From Catellatospora sp. IY07-71 (lineage in GTDB: Bacteria; Actinomycetota; Actinomycetes; Mycobacteriales; Micromonosporaceae), in assembly GCF_018326265.1 (NCBI RefSeq), contig NZ_AP023360.1:3773501-3837500 (forward strand): a DNA stretch of 64,000 nucleotides, read 5' to 3'. Within the stretch, counting starts at the first letter, position 1; the number at the start of each line of letters is the position of its first letter. The translations under genes were made by a program, and so were the position numbers. The notes under the pieces are model-generated. The model saw only the letters and a list, made by a program, of their open reading frames with translations, did no database searches and was not told the origin of the DNA. Below, piece by piece: positions 42,037 through 50,462 of this stretch.

Positions 42037-43206
42037 TTACGAGGTGATCAGGTCGAACTGCTCCCACGGGCCGATGGAGGTGCGGTTGGCGATCAGCGGC
42101 GCGGCGCCCCCGTTCTCCGCGACGACGTACCGGCCGTTGGCCTGTGCCCGCAGGCTGATGCTGCCGTTGCTGTTGCGGATCAGCGCGAACGTCTCCCAGC
42201 CGCCGATCGCGGTGCGGTTGGCGATGAGCGGGTTGGCCCCGGCGTTGTCGGCGCAGACGTACCGCGAGTTCACCAGCGCACGGATGGCGATGTTGCCGCT
42301 GCCGCGGTCGATGATCTCGAAGCGCTCGGCGGTGCCCACGGTGGTGGCGCTGGCGATCAGCGCCGACGCCCCGCCGTTGGGGGCGGTGACGAACCTGCCG
42401 TTGGCGCGGGCGCGCAGGCTGGTCCCGGCCGGGCCGGGGGTGGGCTTGCTGCAGTCGGCGGCGACCGCGCCGGCCGCGATCTGGATGCCGCCGAGCAGCA
42501 TCCGGGTGAAGTCGGGGTCGGTGAAGCTCGCCTCGGTGTGGCCGAGGCCGGTGTACCAGGCCCGGCCGCCGCCGTACGCCTGGCACCAGGTGATCGGGTG
42601 GTCGCCCATGTTGCCGCCGGTGTAGCTGGCCTCGTTGAGGTTCATCAGCACGCGGACGTTGGCACGCGGGTTGGTGCGGTAGTTGTACCACTCGTCGCTG
42701 CGGGTCCAGGTGGACGGCAGGTGCGCGGTCGAGGCGTTGACCGGCGCCTCCACCCGCAGCTGGGCGTTCTGGATCGCGGGGTGAGAGTGGAAGTACGCCC
42801 CGACCAGCCCGCCGTACCAGGCCCAGTCGTACTCGGTGTCGGCCGCGGCGTGGATGCCCACGTATCCGCCACCTGCCGCGATGTAGCTCTGGAACGCGGT
42901 CTGCTGGGTCGTGTTGAGCACGTCGCCGGTGGTGGACAGCCAGATGACGGCCTGGTACTGGGCCAGGTTGGCGGTGGTGAACTGGTTGGCGTCCTCGGTC
43001 GCGGTGACCGTGAAGCCGTTGGCCGTGCCGAGCTGCTGGATGGCGGCGATGCCGTTGGGGATGGAGGAGTGGCGGAAGCCGGCCGTCTTGGAGAAGACCA
43101 GCACCTTCGTCAGCGGCGCGGCGGACGCCGGGGCCGCCGGCGCGAGCAGGGTCGTGGCCAGCACCGTGATGAGGCCGGCGACCAGGGACAGTAGGCGTTT
43201 TCGCAT
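42037..43206 (-). CDS. Secreted ThuA-domain protein with fascin-like beta-trefoil
   Basis: A 389-residue secreted protein: signal peptide (1-31, ending APASA), a ThuA domain (about 34-250) with KTAGFRHSSIPNGIAAIQQL, VWLSTTGDVL-like VIWLSTTGDVLN, GYVGIHAAADTEYDWAWYGG and DHPITWCQAYGGGRAWYTGLG, then three fascin-like trefoil repeats (about 260-389; e.g. NSRYVCADNAGANPLIANRT). ThuA is a class-I glutamine-amidotransferase-like fold implicated in 3-keto-sugar metabolism. Its ThuA block is almost identical in DNA to that of the gene at 58525, in inverted orientation. The C-terminal module also occurs in the proteins at 51702 and 60809. Confidence 0.9.
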   Translation of the reverse strand: MRKRLLSLVAGLITVLATTLLAPAAPASAAPLTKVLVFSKTAGFRHSSIPNGIAAIQQLGTANGFTVTATEDANQFTTANLAQYQAVIWLSTTGDVLNTTQQTAFQSYIAAGGGYVGIHAAADTEYDWAWYGGLVGAYFHSHPAIQNAQLRVEAPVNASTAHLPSTWTRSDEWYNYRTNPRANVRVLMNLNEASYTGGNMGDHPITWCQAYGGGRAWYTGLGHTEASFTDPDFTRMLLGGIQIAAGAVAADCSKPTPGPAGTSLRARANGRFVTAPNGGASALIASATTVGTAERFEIIDRGSGNIAIRALVNSRYVCADNAGANPLIANRTAIGGWETFALIRNSNGSISLRAQANGRYVVAENGGAAPLIANRTSIGPWEQFDLITS

Positions 43207-43430
43207 GTGGCTCGCTCCTTGCCTGAGGTTAGCGCGGTGAGCGGGCGGCGACCGGCGTACGCCGCGGCACGCCGGGCCGGTCGGCCGCGGGCGCGAGCGG
43301 GGAAGCGGGGCGCGGGCGGCGACCGGGACAGCGCCCCCGGGGCGCGGGCACGCCCCTGGACGGCGTTCGCGGAGGTCACCCGCGAACCGGAGCCGGTCGC
43401 CGAACACGGATCCGATATCTATCGGCATCG

Positions 43431-43444
43431 AATCCTATAGGAAT
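43431..43444. promoter_or_regulatory. TCCTATAGGA palindrome between ThuA gene 1 and the ebo-like operon
   Basis: AATCCTATAGGAAT has a perfect 10-bp core TCCTATAGGA (43433-43442). A 14-bp perfect version occurs at 51625-51638. It lies in the divergent 397-bp region and could control either side. Confidence 0.6.
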
Positions 43445-43505
43445 CGTGCGGCTGTGGGAAGTCTCTTCCGTCCGGTTCGGCCCTCCGATTTGTCAACAGC
43501 GGCCG

Positions 43506-43557
43506 AACTTTTGCTAGATCAGAAAAAAGTATGCATCTCTATCTAGAAACTTTTGCT
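43506..43557 (+). promoter_or_regulatory. AT-rich promoter region of the ebo-like operon
   Basis: AACTTTTGCT occurs twice, at 43506-43515 and 43548-43557, exactly 42 bases (four helical turns) apart. Between them CTAGAT (43514-43519) and ATCTAG (43541-43546) form an inverted repeat. It is the most AT-rich patch in the neighbourhood and sits 50-100 bases before the first gene of the operon. Confidence 0.5.
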
Positions 43558-43603
43558 GACATGGATTTAATATGGCCGCCACGAACGCGTTACAGGAGGT
43601 CCT

Positions 43604-44823
43604 GTGCGTACAGGTATATGGCTCGTCGGCGCCCGCGGATCGGTCGCGGTGACCAGCATGGTGGGTGCGCTGGCGATCCGGGCCTCCCTCGCCGAGCCCG
43701 TCGGCTGCGTCACCGAGCTGCCCGCGCTGCGCCACCCGGCGCTGCCGGCGCTGTCTGATCTGGTCTTCGGCGGCCACGACGTGTCCTGCGTGGGGCTGGT
43801 CAAGAAGGCCCAGGCACTGGTCGCCGCGGGGGTGCTGCCCGCCGCGGTGGTCGCCGCCGTCGCCGACGAGCTGTCCGCGACCGAACCCGAGGTGCGCGCC
43901 GCCCCGAGGGCCGCACCCAGCACGAGACGGTCACCCGGATCGCCGCCGATCTGGCCGACTTCCGGACCCGGCACGGCCTGGACCGGGTCGTCGTGGTCAA
44001 CGTGTCCTCGACCGAGCCGCTCGCCGCCCCGCACCCCGCGCACGCCGACGCCGCCGCGCTGGCCGCCGCCCTGCACACCGAGCAGGTGCTGCCGCCCAGC
44101 GCGCGGTATGCGTACGCGGCGTTCACCACGGGCTGCGCGTACGTCGACTTCACGCCGTCCACCGGGGCACGGCTGCCCGCGCTCGACCAGCTCGCCGCGT
44201 TCCACCGGGTGCCGTACGCCGGTCACGACGGCAAGACCGGGGAGACGCTGCTCAAGTCGGTGCTCGCGCCCATGTTCGCGATGCGCAACCTGCGGGTGCG
44301 CTCCTGGTCGGGCACCAACCTGCTCGGCGGCGGCGACGGCGCCACGCTGGCCCGGCCGGACGCCAACGCGGCCAAGGTGGCCAGCAAGCAGCGGGTGCTC
44401 AAGGAGACGCTGGGCTACGAGCCGGAGGGCCACACCCGCATCGACTACGTGCCAGACATCGGCGACCTGAAGACCGCCTGGGACCTGATCACCTTCAGCG
44501 GCTTCCTGGGCAGCCGGATGCGGCTGGAGTTCACCTGGCACGGCTGCGACTCCGCGCTGGCCGCGCCCCTGGTGCTGGACCTGGCCCGGCTCACCGCCGC
44601 CGCCCACGCGCAGGGGGCGTACGGGCCGCTGCCGCAGCTCGCGTACTTCTTCAAGGACCCGCTCGGCGACGTCCCGCACGGCCTGGCCGAGCAGTGGGAG
44701 CTGCTCTGCCGCTGGGTGCACGGGTGGCCGCTCGCGGCCTCCGACTCCGGCCCCGACGAGCCCCGCGGCGCCGCAGCCGACGCCGAGCAGGGCGCGGACC
44801 AGGACGGGGAGCAGCCGCGATGA
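43604..44823 (+). pseudogene. Inositol-3-phosphate synthase (INO1-like), one apparent frameshift
   Basis: First gene of the ebo-like operon. The N-terminus (GTG 43604, AGGAGGT upstream) reads GIWLVGARGSVAVTSMVGAL, the NAD-binding loop of the family. After ATEPEVRAAP (about 43898-43906) the frame must change to continue with PEGRTQHETVTRIAADLADF and then VVVNVSSTEP. The rest is well conserved: GKTGETLLKSVLAPMFAMRN, SWSGTNLLGGGDGATL and YVPDIGDLKTAWDLITF. One extra C in the CCCC run at 43902-43905 would restore a 406-residue protein. It converts glucose-6-phosphate to inositol-3-phosphate in related enzymes. The error may be in the sequence, in the strain or, less likely, a programmed shift. 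Its stop overlaps the next start as ATGA. Confidence 0.85.
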
Positions 44824-45662
44824 GACTCCGCGACCTCGCCCAGCTGGTGCGCGCACCGGCCGCGCTGTCGGTGCCCGGTGACGCCGTCGCGGGCGCGGTC
44901 GCGGCGGGCAGCCTCAGCGCCCGGACCGCCGGGGTCGCCGCCGCCTCGGTCTGCCTCTACTGGGGCGGCATGGCCGCCAACGACTGGGCCGACCGCGAAC
45001 TCGACGCGAAGGAGCGGCCCGAGCGCCCCATCCCGTCCGGCCGGATCAGCCCGAACACGGCGCTGGCCGTAGCGGGCGGCCTGACCGCGGCGGGCCTGGT
45101 GCTGGCCGGGGCCAGCGGCGGGCGGCGCACCCTGGCCACCGCCGCGCTGCTCGCGGGCGCCATCTGGACCTACGACGTCAAGTGGAAGAACAGCCCGGCG
45201 GGCCCGGCCGGCATGGCACTGTGCCGAGGGCTGGACGTGCTGATGGGCGGCAGCGGCGGCGACCTGCGCCGCGCCGCCCGGCCCGCGCTCGCCGTCGCCG
45301 CGCACACGTACGCCGTCACCGCGCTGTCGCGGCGCGAGGTGTCCGGGGCCGACCGCACGCTGCCCGCGCTGACGCTGGGCGCGACCGCCGCCGTGGCCAC
45401 GCAGGCCGCCGGGCGTACCGGCGGGCCGCTGCCGGTGCTGCTGGCGGCGTGGTACGCGGTGCGCTTCGGCCGGGCCCAGCGCGAGGTGCTGCGGCAGCCG
45501 GACGCGCCGCGGGTGCGCGCCGCGGTCGGGGCCGGGATCACCTCGCTGCCCGCGCTGCAGGGCGCGCTCATCGCGCGCGACGGACGGCCGCTGCTCGGGG
45601 CCGTGATCGCCACCGCCGCCCCGGCCGGGGCGAAGCTCGCGAGAAAGGTGTCACCGACATGA
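44820..45662 (+). CDS. eboC: UbiA-family prenyltransferase (EboC-like)
   Basis: A 280-residue membrane protein of the UbiA superfamily. The first Asp-rich motif is NDWADRELDAKERPERPIPS (about residues 55-74), and the second region is YDVKWKNSP with the following GLDVLMGG. Hydrophobic helices run on either side. UbiA enzymes transfer a polyprenyl chain from its diphosphate to an acceptor inside the membrane. Within ebo-type clusters this gene is called eboC; S. coelicolor has a comparable prenyltransferase (SCO3242) beside an inositol-phosphate synthase gene, so prenylation of an inositol-derived product is a reasonable guess. It is coupled by ATGA overlaps on both sides. Confidence 0.88.
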   Translation: MRLRDLAQLVRAPAALSVPGDAVAGAVAAGSLSARTAGVAAASVCLYWGGMAANDWADRELDAKERPERPIPSGRISPNTALAVAGGLTAAGLVLAGASGGRRTLATAALLAGAIWTYDVKWKNSPAGPAGMALCRGLDVLMGGSGGDLRRAARPALAVAAHTYAVTALSRREVSGADRTLPALTLGATAAVATQAAGRTGGPLPVLLAAWYAVRFGRAQREVLRQPDAPRVRAAVGAGITSLPALQGALIARDGRPLLGAVIATAAPAGAKLARKVSPT

Positions 45663-46963
45663 GCCTGCGCTTCGGCTACGGCACCAACGGCTTCGCCAAC
45701 CACCGTCTCGCCGACGCTCTAGACGTGCTCGCCGAGCTCGGCTACACCGGCGTCGCGCTGACGCTGGACCACGCGCACCTGGACCCGTACGCCGTCGATG
45801 TCAAGGACCAGGTGGCACGGACCGCACGGCTGCTCGCGGAGCGGGAGCTGGCGGTGGTCGTGGAGACCGGCGCGCGTTACCTGCTCGACCCCCGGCGCAA
45901 GCACGCGCCCACCTTCCTGCACGAGGACGCGCCGCGCCGCGTCGACTTCCTCAAGCGCGCCGTCGACATCGCCGCCGAGCTGAACGCCGAAGCCGTGTCG
46001 TTCTGGGCCGGGGTCCGCCCCGCGCACGTGTCCGCCGACGTGGCCTGGCAACTGCTGGCCGAAGGGTGCGCGGAGGTGGTCGCCTACGCGGCCGAGCGCG
46101 GCGTCGCCCCCGGCTTCGAGCCCGAGCCCGGCATGCTCGTCGAGACCCTCGCCGACTGGCAGCGGCTGCGCGGCCTCGTCGGCGAGCAGCTCAAACTCAC
46201 CCTCGACATCGGCCACTGCCGCGCCAACGAGCCGGTCACCGTCGAGGAATGCGTCCGGATCGCCGGGCCGCACCTGGTCAACGTGCAGATCGACGACATG
46301 CGCCGGGGCGTGCACGAGCACCTGGAGTTCGGCACCGGCGAGATCGACTTTCCGCCGGTGCTGCGCGCGCTGGCCGACACCGGATACACCGGCCTGGTCG
46401 CCGTCGAGCTGCCCCGGCACTCGCACGCCGCGCCCGAGGTCGCGGCCCGCTCGCTGACCTTCCTGCGCGCCGCGCAGTGGCTCGGCGACGCGCTCGACAA
46501 GCTCGCCCGCGACCCGGCCGCGATCGCGACGCTGCTGCCCGCCGCACGCCGGGGCGTGGGCCGCGCCGCCGCCGAGGACGCCCGGGTGCGCCTGCTGCAC
46601 GCCGCCGCGCCCGGCGCGGCCGCCGCCGCCGAGCTGTACCGCTACGGCGACAACGACGAGAAGCGTGCCGTGCTGCTGGCCTGCCCCGCGCCGGACCTGG
46701 TCCGCGACGCGCTGCGCAGCAACGACACCCGCCTGGTCGCCGCCGCGCTCGGCCCCGGCGCGCGGGATCTGCCCGCCGCCGAGTGGCGCCAGGGCGTGCT
46801 CAAGAGCGTGTTCATGGGCCTGCCGCTGTCCGGGGTGGACGGGCTGGCCGAACGCGCCGACACCGAGCTGGGCCGCATGCTCGCGGCCCTGCGCCACGAG
46901 CGGGAAGCGGCCGGCCGCACCATGCCCGCCGACGCCGTCGAACTACTGGAGAGGCTGCATTGA
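45659..46963 (+). CDS. Sugar-phosphate-isomerase / EboA fusion protein
   Basis: A 434-residue two-domain protein. Residues 1-275 form a xylose-isomerase-like TIM barrel: FGYGTNGFANHRLADALDVL, VSFWAGVRPAHV, FEPEPGMLVET and the metal-site segments LTLDIGHCRAN and VAVELPRHSH. Residues about 280-434 resemble EboA: AAAELYRYGDNDEKRAVLLA, LRSNDTRLVAAALG, WRQGVLKSVFMGLPLSGVDG and ERADTELGRMLAAL. In many ebo clusters EboA stands alone, so the fusion links an isomerase to it. The ATG overlaps the UbiA stop as ATGA, and the next gene starts on its stop codon. Confidence 0.85.
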   Translation: MSLRFGYGTNGFANHRLADALDVLAELGYTGVALTLDHAHLDPYAVDVKDQVARTARLLAERELAVVVETGARYLLDPRRKHAPTFLHEDAPRRVDFLKRAVDIAAELNAEAVSFWAGVRPAHVSADVAWQLLAEGCAEVVAYAAERGVAPGFEPEPGMLVETLADWQRLRGLVGEQLKLTLDIGHCRANEPVTVEECVRIAGPHLVNVQIDDMRRGVHEHLEFGTGEIDFPPVLRALADTGYTGLVAVELPRHSHAAPEVAARSLTFLRAAQWLGDALDKLARDPAAIATLLPAARRGVGRAAAEDARVRLLHAAAPGAAAAAELYRYGDNDEKRAVLLACPAPDLVRDALRSNDTRLVAAALGPGARDLPAAEWRQGVLKSVFMGLPLSGVDGLAERADTELGRMLAALRHEREAAGRTMPADAVELLERLH

Positions 46964-47814
46964 TGCGCATCTTCGACCCGCACATCCACATGACCTCGCG
47001 CACCACCGACGACTATGAGCGGATGGCGGCGGCGGGTGTGCGAGCGCTGGTCGAGCCGGCTTTCTGGCTCGGCCAGCCCCGCACCAATCCGGGTTCGTTC
47101 ACCGACTACTTCGACGCGCTGATCGGGTGGGAGCCGTTCCGGGCGAGCCAGTACGGCATCCGGCACCACTGCACCATCGCGCTGAACCCGAAGGAGGCCA
47201 ACGACCCGCGCTGCCGGGAGGTGCTGCCGCTGCTGCCGCGCTACCTGGCCAAGGACCGGGTCGTCGCGGTGGGCGAGACCGGCTACGACTCGATGACCGC
47301 CGAGGAGGACGAGGTCTTCGCGGCACAGCTGCAGCTCGCGCGCGAGCACGGGCTGCCCGCGCTGGTGCACACCCCGCACCGGGACAAGGTCACCGGCACC
47401 CGGCGCAGCCTCGACGCGGTCAAGGAGTCCGGCATCGACCCGGGGATGGTGGTGCTGGACCACCTCAACGAGCCGACCGTCGGCGAGGTCGCCGGGACGG
47501 GCTGCTGGATGGGCTTCTCCATCTACCCCGACACCAAGATGTCGCCCGAGCGCATGGTCGCCATCCTGCGCGAGTACGGCCTGGAGCGCATGCTCGTCAA
47601 CTCGGCCGCCGACTGGGGCAGGTCCGATCCGCTGCTGACCCTGCGCACCGGCGAGGCGATGCTCGCGGCCGGGTTCAGCGCCGACGACGTGGACCGGGTG
47701 CTGTGGCGCAACCCGGTCGAGTTCTACGGCCAGTCCGGCCGGCTCGACCTCGACGAGGATGCCGCCGCCGAGGCCACCTTCGCCGGGAACTCGATCCTGC
47801 GCGGGGGTTCGTGA
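46963..47814 (+). CDS. eboB: TatD-type metal-dependent hydrolase (EboB-like)
   Basis: A 283-residue amidohydrolase-fold protein. Metal ligands are visible in order: HxH in DPHIHMTS, Glu in VAVGETGYDSM, His in LVHTPHRDK, His in VVLDHLNEP and Asp in NSAADWGRSD. This is the TatD-like arrangement, whose known members are nucleases, but in ebo clusters the protein (EboB) is thought to act on a small metabolite. The ATG at 46963 overlaps the previous stop by one base (TGATG). Confidence 0.87.
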   Translation: MRIFDPHIHMTSRTTDDYERMAAAGVRALVEPAFWLGQPRTNPGSFTDYFDALIGWEPFRASQYGIRHHCTIALNPKEANDPRCREVLPLLPRYLAKDRVVAVGETGYDSMTAEEDEVFAAQLQLAREHGLPALVHTPHRDKVTGTRRSLDAVKESGIDPGMVVLDHLNEPTVGEVAGTGCWMGFSIYPDTKMSPERMVAILREYGLERMLVNSAADWGRSDPLLTLRTGEAMLAAGFSADDVDRVLWRNPVEFYGQSGRLDLDEDAAAEATFAGNSILRGGS

Positions 47815-48932
47815 TGCGGCTGCGCGACGCCGACGGCACCACCGTGCACCTGGCCTACTGCACGAACGTGCACGCCGCCGAGGACTTCGACGGGGTGCTG
47901 TCGCAGCTGGACCGGTTCGCGGTGCCGGTGCGCGAGCGGCTGGGCACGGACGTGCTGGGGCTGGGCCTGTGGCTGGCCGCCCCGGTCGCCCGCGCCCTGG
48001 CCGAGCAGCCCGAGCTGCGCAAGCGGCTGCGGACCGAGCTGTCGGCGCGCGGCCTGGAGACGGTCACCCTCAACGGCTTCCCGTACCAGGCGTTCCAGGC
48101 CCCGGTCGTCAAGCACGACGTGTACCTGCCGGACTGGACCGACCCGCGGCGGCTGCGCTACACCCTCGACCTGGCCCTGGTGCTGGCCGAGCTGCTGCCC
48201 GACGACGCAACGCGCGGCTCGATCTCGACGCTGCCGCTGGCCTGGCGCGAGCCCTGGGACAAGCGGCGCTTCGGCGCGGCGCGGGCCCAGTTCGGCGAGC
48301 TGGCGGCCGGGCTCGCCCGGCTGGACCGGACGGTCCGGGTCGCGCTCGAGCCCGAGCCGGGCTGCGTGGTCGAGTCCACCGACCAGGCCGTCGCGGCGCT
48401 GAGCGCGGTGGCCGACGAGCATCTGGGCGTATGCGTCGACCTGGCGCACCTGGCCTGCGGCTGGGAGGACCCGTCGGATGCCGTCGCCAAGCTGAAGTCG
48501 GCCGGGGTGCCCGTGGTCAAGGTGCAGGTGTCCCAGGCGCTGGAGGTCGAGGACCCGCAGGCGGCCCGGCAGGTGCTCGCGGCGTACGCCGAGCCGCGCT
48601 TCCTGCACCAGACCCGCAGCTCGGCGGGGGAGCGCTTCGACGACCTGCCGCTCGCGCTGGCCTCGGACGCGCCCGGCCCGTGGCGCATCCACTTCCACGC
48701 CCCGCTGCATGCCGCCGCGCTGGAGCCGCTGCGCACCAGCACCCAGGTGCTCCAGGAGGGCCTGGCCGCGCTGCTCACCAACTCCGACTGCGACCACTTC
48801 GAGGTCGAGACCTACACCTGGGACGTGCTGCCGTCGGCGGCCCGCCCCGTCGACGACGCGGGGCTGGCCGCGGGCATCGCCGCCGAGCTGGCCTTCGCCC
48901 GGGAACAGTTCGCCGCGCTGGGGGTGTCCTGA
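47814..48932 (+). CDS. eboE: EboE-type TIM-barrel metabolite-traffic protein
   Basis: A 372-residue protein starting VHLAYCTNVHAAEDFDGVLS, then GLGLWLAAPVARAL, VTLNGFPYQAFQAPVVKHDV, YLPDWTDPRRLRYT, LEPEPGCVVESTDQ and CVDLAHLACGWEDP. This set of motifs is the EboE signature as I know it; the fold is a sugar-phosphate-isomerase-like barrel with His, Glu and Asp that could bind a metal. Function is unknown beyond the cluster's link to metabolite transport. It overlaps both neighbours by one base, so tight coupling is likely. Confidence 0.87.
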   Translation: MRLRDADGTTVHLAYCTNVHAAEDFDGVLSQLDRFAVPVRERLGTDVLGLGLWLAAPVARALAEQPELRKRLRTELSARGLETVTLNGFPYQAFQAPVVKHDVYLPDWTDPRRLRYTLDLALVLAELLPDDATRGSISTLPLAWREPWDKRRFGAARAQFGELAAGLARLDRTVRVALEPEPGCVVESTDQAVAALSAVADEHLGVCVDLAHLACGWEDPSDAVAKLKSAGVPVVKVQVSQALEVEDPQAARQVLAAYAEPRFLHQTRSSAGERFDDLPLALASDAPGPWRIHFHAPLHAAALEPLRTSTQVLQEGLAALLTNSDCDHFEVETYTWDVLPSAARPVDDAGLAAGIAAELAFAREQFAALGVS

Positions 48933-50311
48933 TGGACCGGATCAATCCGCTGGTGGTGCTGGACGTCGTCGGGCTGACGCCGCGGCTGCTGGCGCACATG
49001 CCCCGGCTGCGGGCCGCGTGCGCGGACGGGTTCACCGCCCGGCTCGACCCGGTCGTCCCGGCGGTCACCTGCTCGGTGCAGGCCACCTTCCTGACCGGGC
49101 AGACCCCGGCCGGGCACGGCATCGTCGGCAACGGGTGGTACTTCCGCGACCTCGGCGAGGTGCTGCTGTGGCGGCAGCACCACGCGCTGATCGAGGGCGA
49201 GCGGGTCTGGGACGCCATCCGCAAGGCCCGCCCCGGCTACACCGTGGCGAACATCTGCTGGTGGTACGCCATGGGCGCGGACGTGGACTGGACGATCACG
49301 CCGCGCCCCATCTACCGCGCCGACGGCCGCAAGGAGCCCGACTGTTACACGATCCCGGCCGAGCTGCACGACGAGCTGCCGGAGTTCCCGCTGTTCACGT
49401 ACTGGGGGCCGGGCGCGGGCCTGCCCTCCTCGAAGTGGATCGCCGACGCGGCGGTGCACGTGATGAAGACCCGCGACCCGGACCTGACCCTGGTGTACGT
49501 GCCGCACCTCGACTACGACCTGCAGCGCTTCGGCCCGGCCGACCCGCGCTCGGCCCAGGCCGCCGCCGCGCTCGACGAGGTCCTCGGCCCGCTGCTCGAC
49601 GCCGCCGCCGCGCGCGGGGCGACGCTGGTCGCGCTGTCGGAGTACGGCATCACCGAGGTGTCGCGCCCCGTGCACGTCAACCGGGCACTGCGCGCCGCCG
49701 GGCTGCTGCACGTGCACACCCAGGACGGCATGGAGTACCTCGACCCGTGGACGTCGCGCGCGTTCGCGGTGGCCGACCACCAGATCGCGCACGTGTACGT
49801 ACGCGACCCCGCCGACCTGGCCGCCGTCGCGAAGATCTGCGCCGAGCTGCCCGGCGTCGGGCAGGTGCTCGACGAGTCCGGCAAGGCCGAGCAGGGGCTG
49901 GACCACGCCCGCAGCGGCGAGCTGGTGCTGCTGGCCGAGCCCGACGCCTGGTTCACCTACTACTACTGGCTCGACGACAAGCGTGCCCCCGACTTCGCCA
50001 CCCATGTCGAGATCCACCGCAAGCCCGGCTACGACCCCGCCGAGCTGTTCTTCGACCCGGCCGCCCCCGGCGCCGCCAAGGCCCGCGCCGCGAAGGCCCT
50101 GGTCCGCAAGAAGCTCGGCATGCGCTACCGCATGAACGTGATCGGCCTCGACGCCGGCGCGCAGGCGGTCCGCGGCTCCCACGGCCTGCTCCCACCCACC
50201 CCCGACGACGCCCCCCTCCTCCTGTGCTCCGACCCCGGCCCCGCCGTCGACCGCATCGCCGCCACCGACGTCAAAGCCCTCCTCCTCCGCCTCGCCGGGA
50301 GCACGCCGTGA
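48932..50311 (+). CDS. eboF: Alkaline-phosphatase-fold phosphodiesterase (EboF-like)
   Basis: A 459-residue protein of the nucleotide pyrophosphatase/phosphodiesterase branch. The nucleophile is the Thr in VVPAVTCSVQATFLTG (about residue 46), the first metal Asp is in VVLDVVGLTPRL, and LVYVPHLDYDLQRFG and ALSEYGITEVS give further ligands. FAVADHQIAHVYV provides a late His. There is no signal peptide, so it acts in the cytoplasm. In ebo clusters it is called EboF and would cleave a phosphodiester or phosphate of the pathway product. It overlaps EboE by one base. Confidence 0.88.
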   Translation: MDRINPLVVLDVVGLTPRLLAHMPRLRAACADGFTARLDPVVPAVTCSVQATFLTGQTPAGHGIVGNGWYFRDLGEVLLWRQHHALIEGERVWDAIRKARPGYTVANICWWYAMGADVDWTITPRPIYRADGRKEPDCYTIPAELHDELPEFPLFTYWGPGAGLPSSKWIADAAVHVMKTRDPDLTLVYVPHLDYDLQRFGPADPRSAQAAAALDEVLGPLLDAAAARGATLVALSEYGITEVSRPVHVNRALRAAGLLHVHTQDGMEYLDPWTSRAFAVADHQIAHVYVRDPADLAAVAKICAELPGVGQVLDESGKAEQGLDHARSGELVLLAEPDAWFTYYYWLDDKRAPDFATHVEIHRKPGYDPAELFFDPAAPGAAKARAAKALVRKKLGMRYRMNVIGLDAGAQAVRGSHGLLPPTPDDAPLLLCSDPGPAVDRIAATDVKALLLRLAGSTP

Positions 50312-50323
50312 GGCCGGGGTGTG

Positions 50324-50386
50324 GCAGTTTCGGGGAAACCGCAGGGTCGGTCGCGAGGATTCGTGCAGTTTCCCTGAAACTGCAGG
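50324..50386. repeat. Pair of GCAGTTTC hairpins between eboF and the polyprenyl synthase gene
   Basis: TGCAGTTTCCCTGAAACTGCA (50364-50384) is a perfect palindrome apart from a three-base centre; an imperfect copy, GGCAGTTTCGGGGAAACCGC, lies at 50323-50342. They fill the only sizeable gap in the operon and may attenuate or terminate transcription. Confidence 0.7.
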
Positions 50387-50462
50387 CAGGCCGGGCGGGC
50401 ACGCCCGCGTGGTGGGCGGGGACGCAGGCGGGGGTGCCTGTGGGGCGGGCGGGGGGTGGGTC

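Noticed and set aside
43572-43660. An alternative ATG upstream of INO1 in another frame
   Set aside because: It gives a short frame without similarity and does not repair the frameshift; the GTG at 43604 opens directly on the NAD-binding motif.
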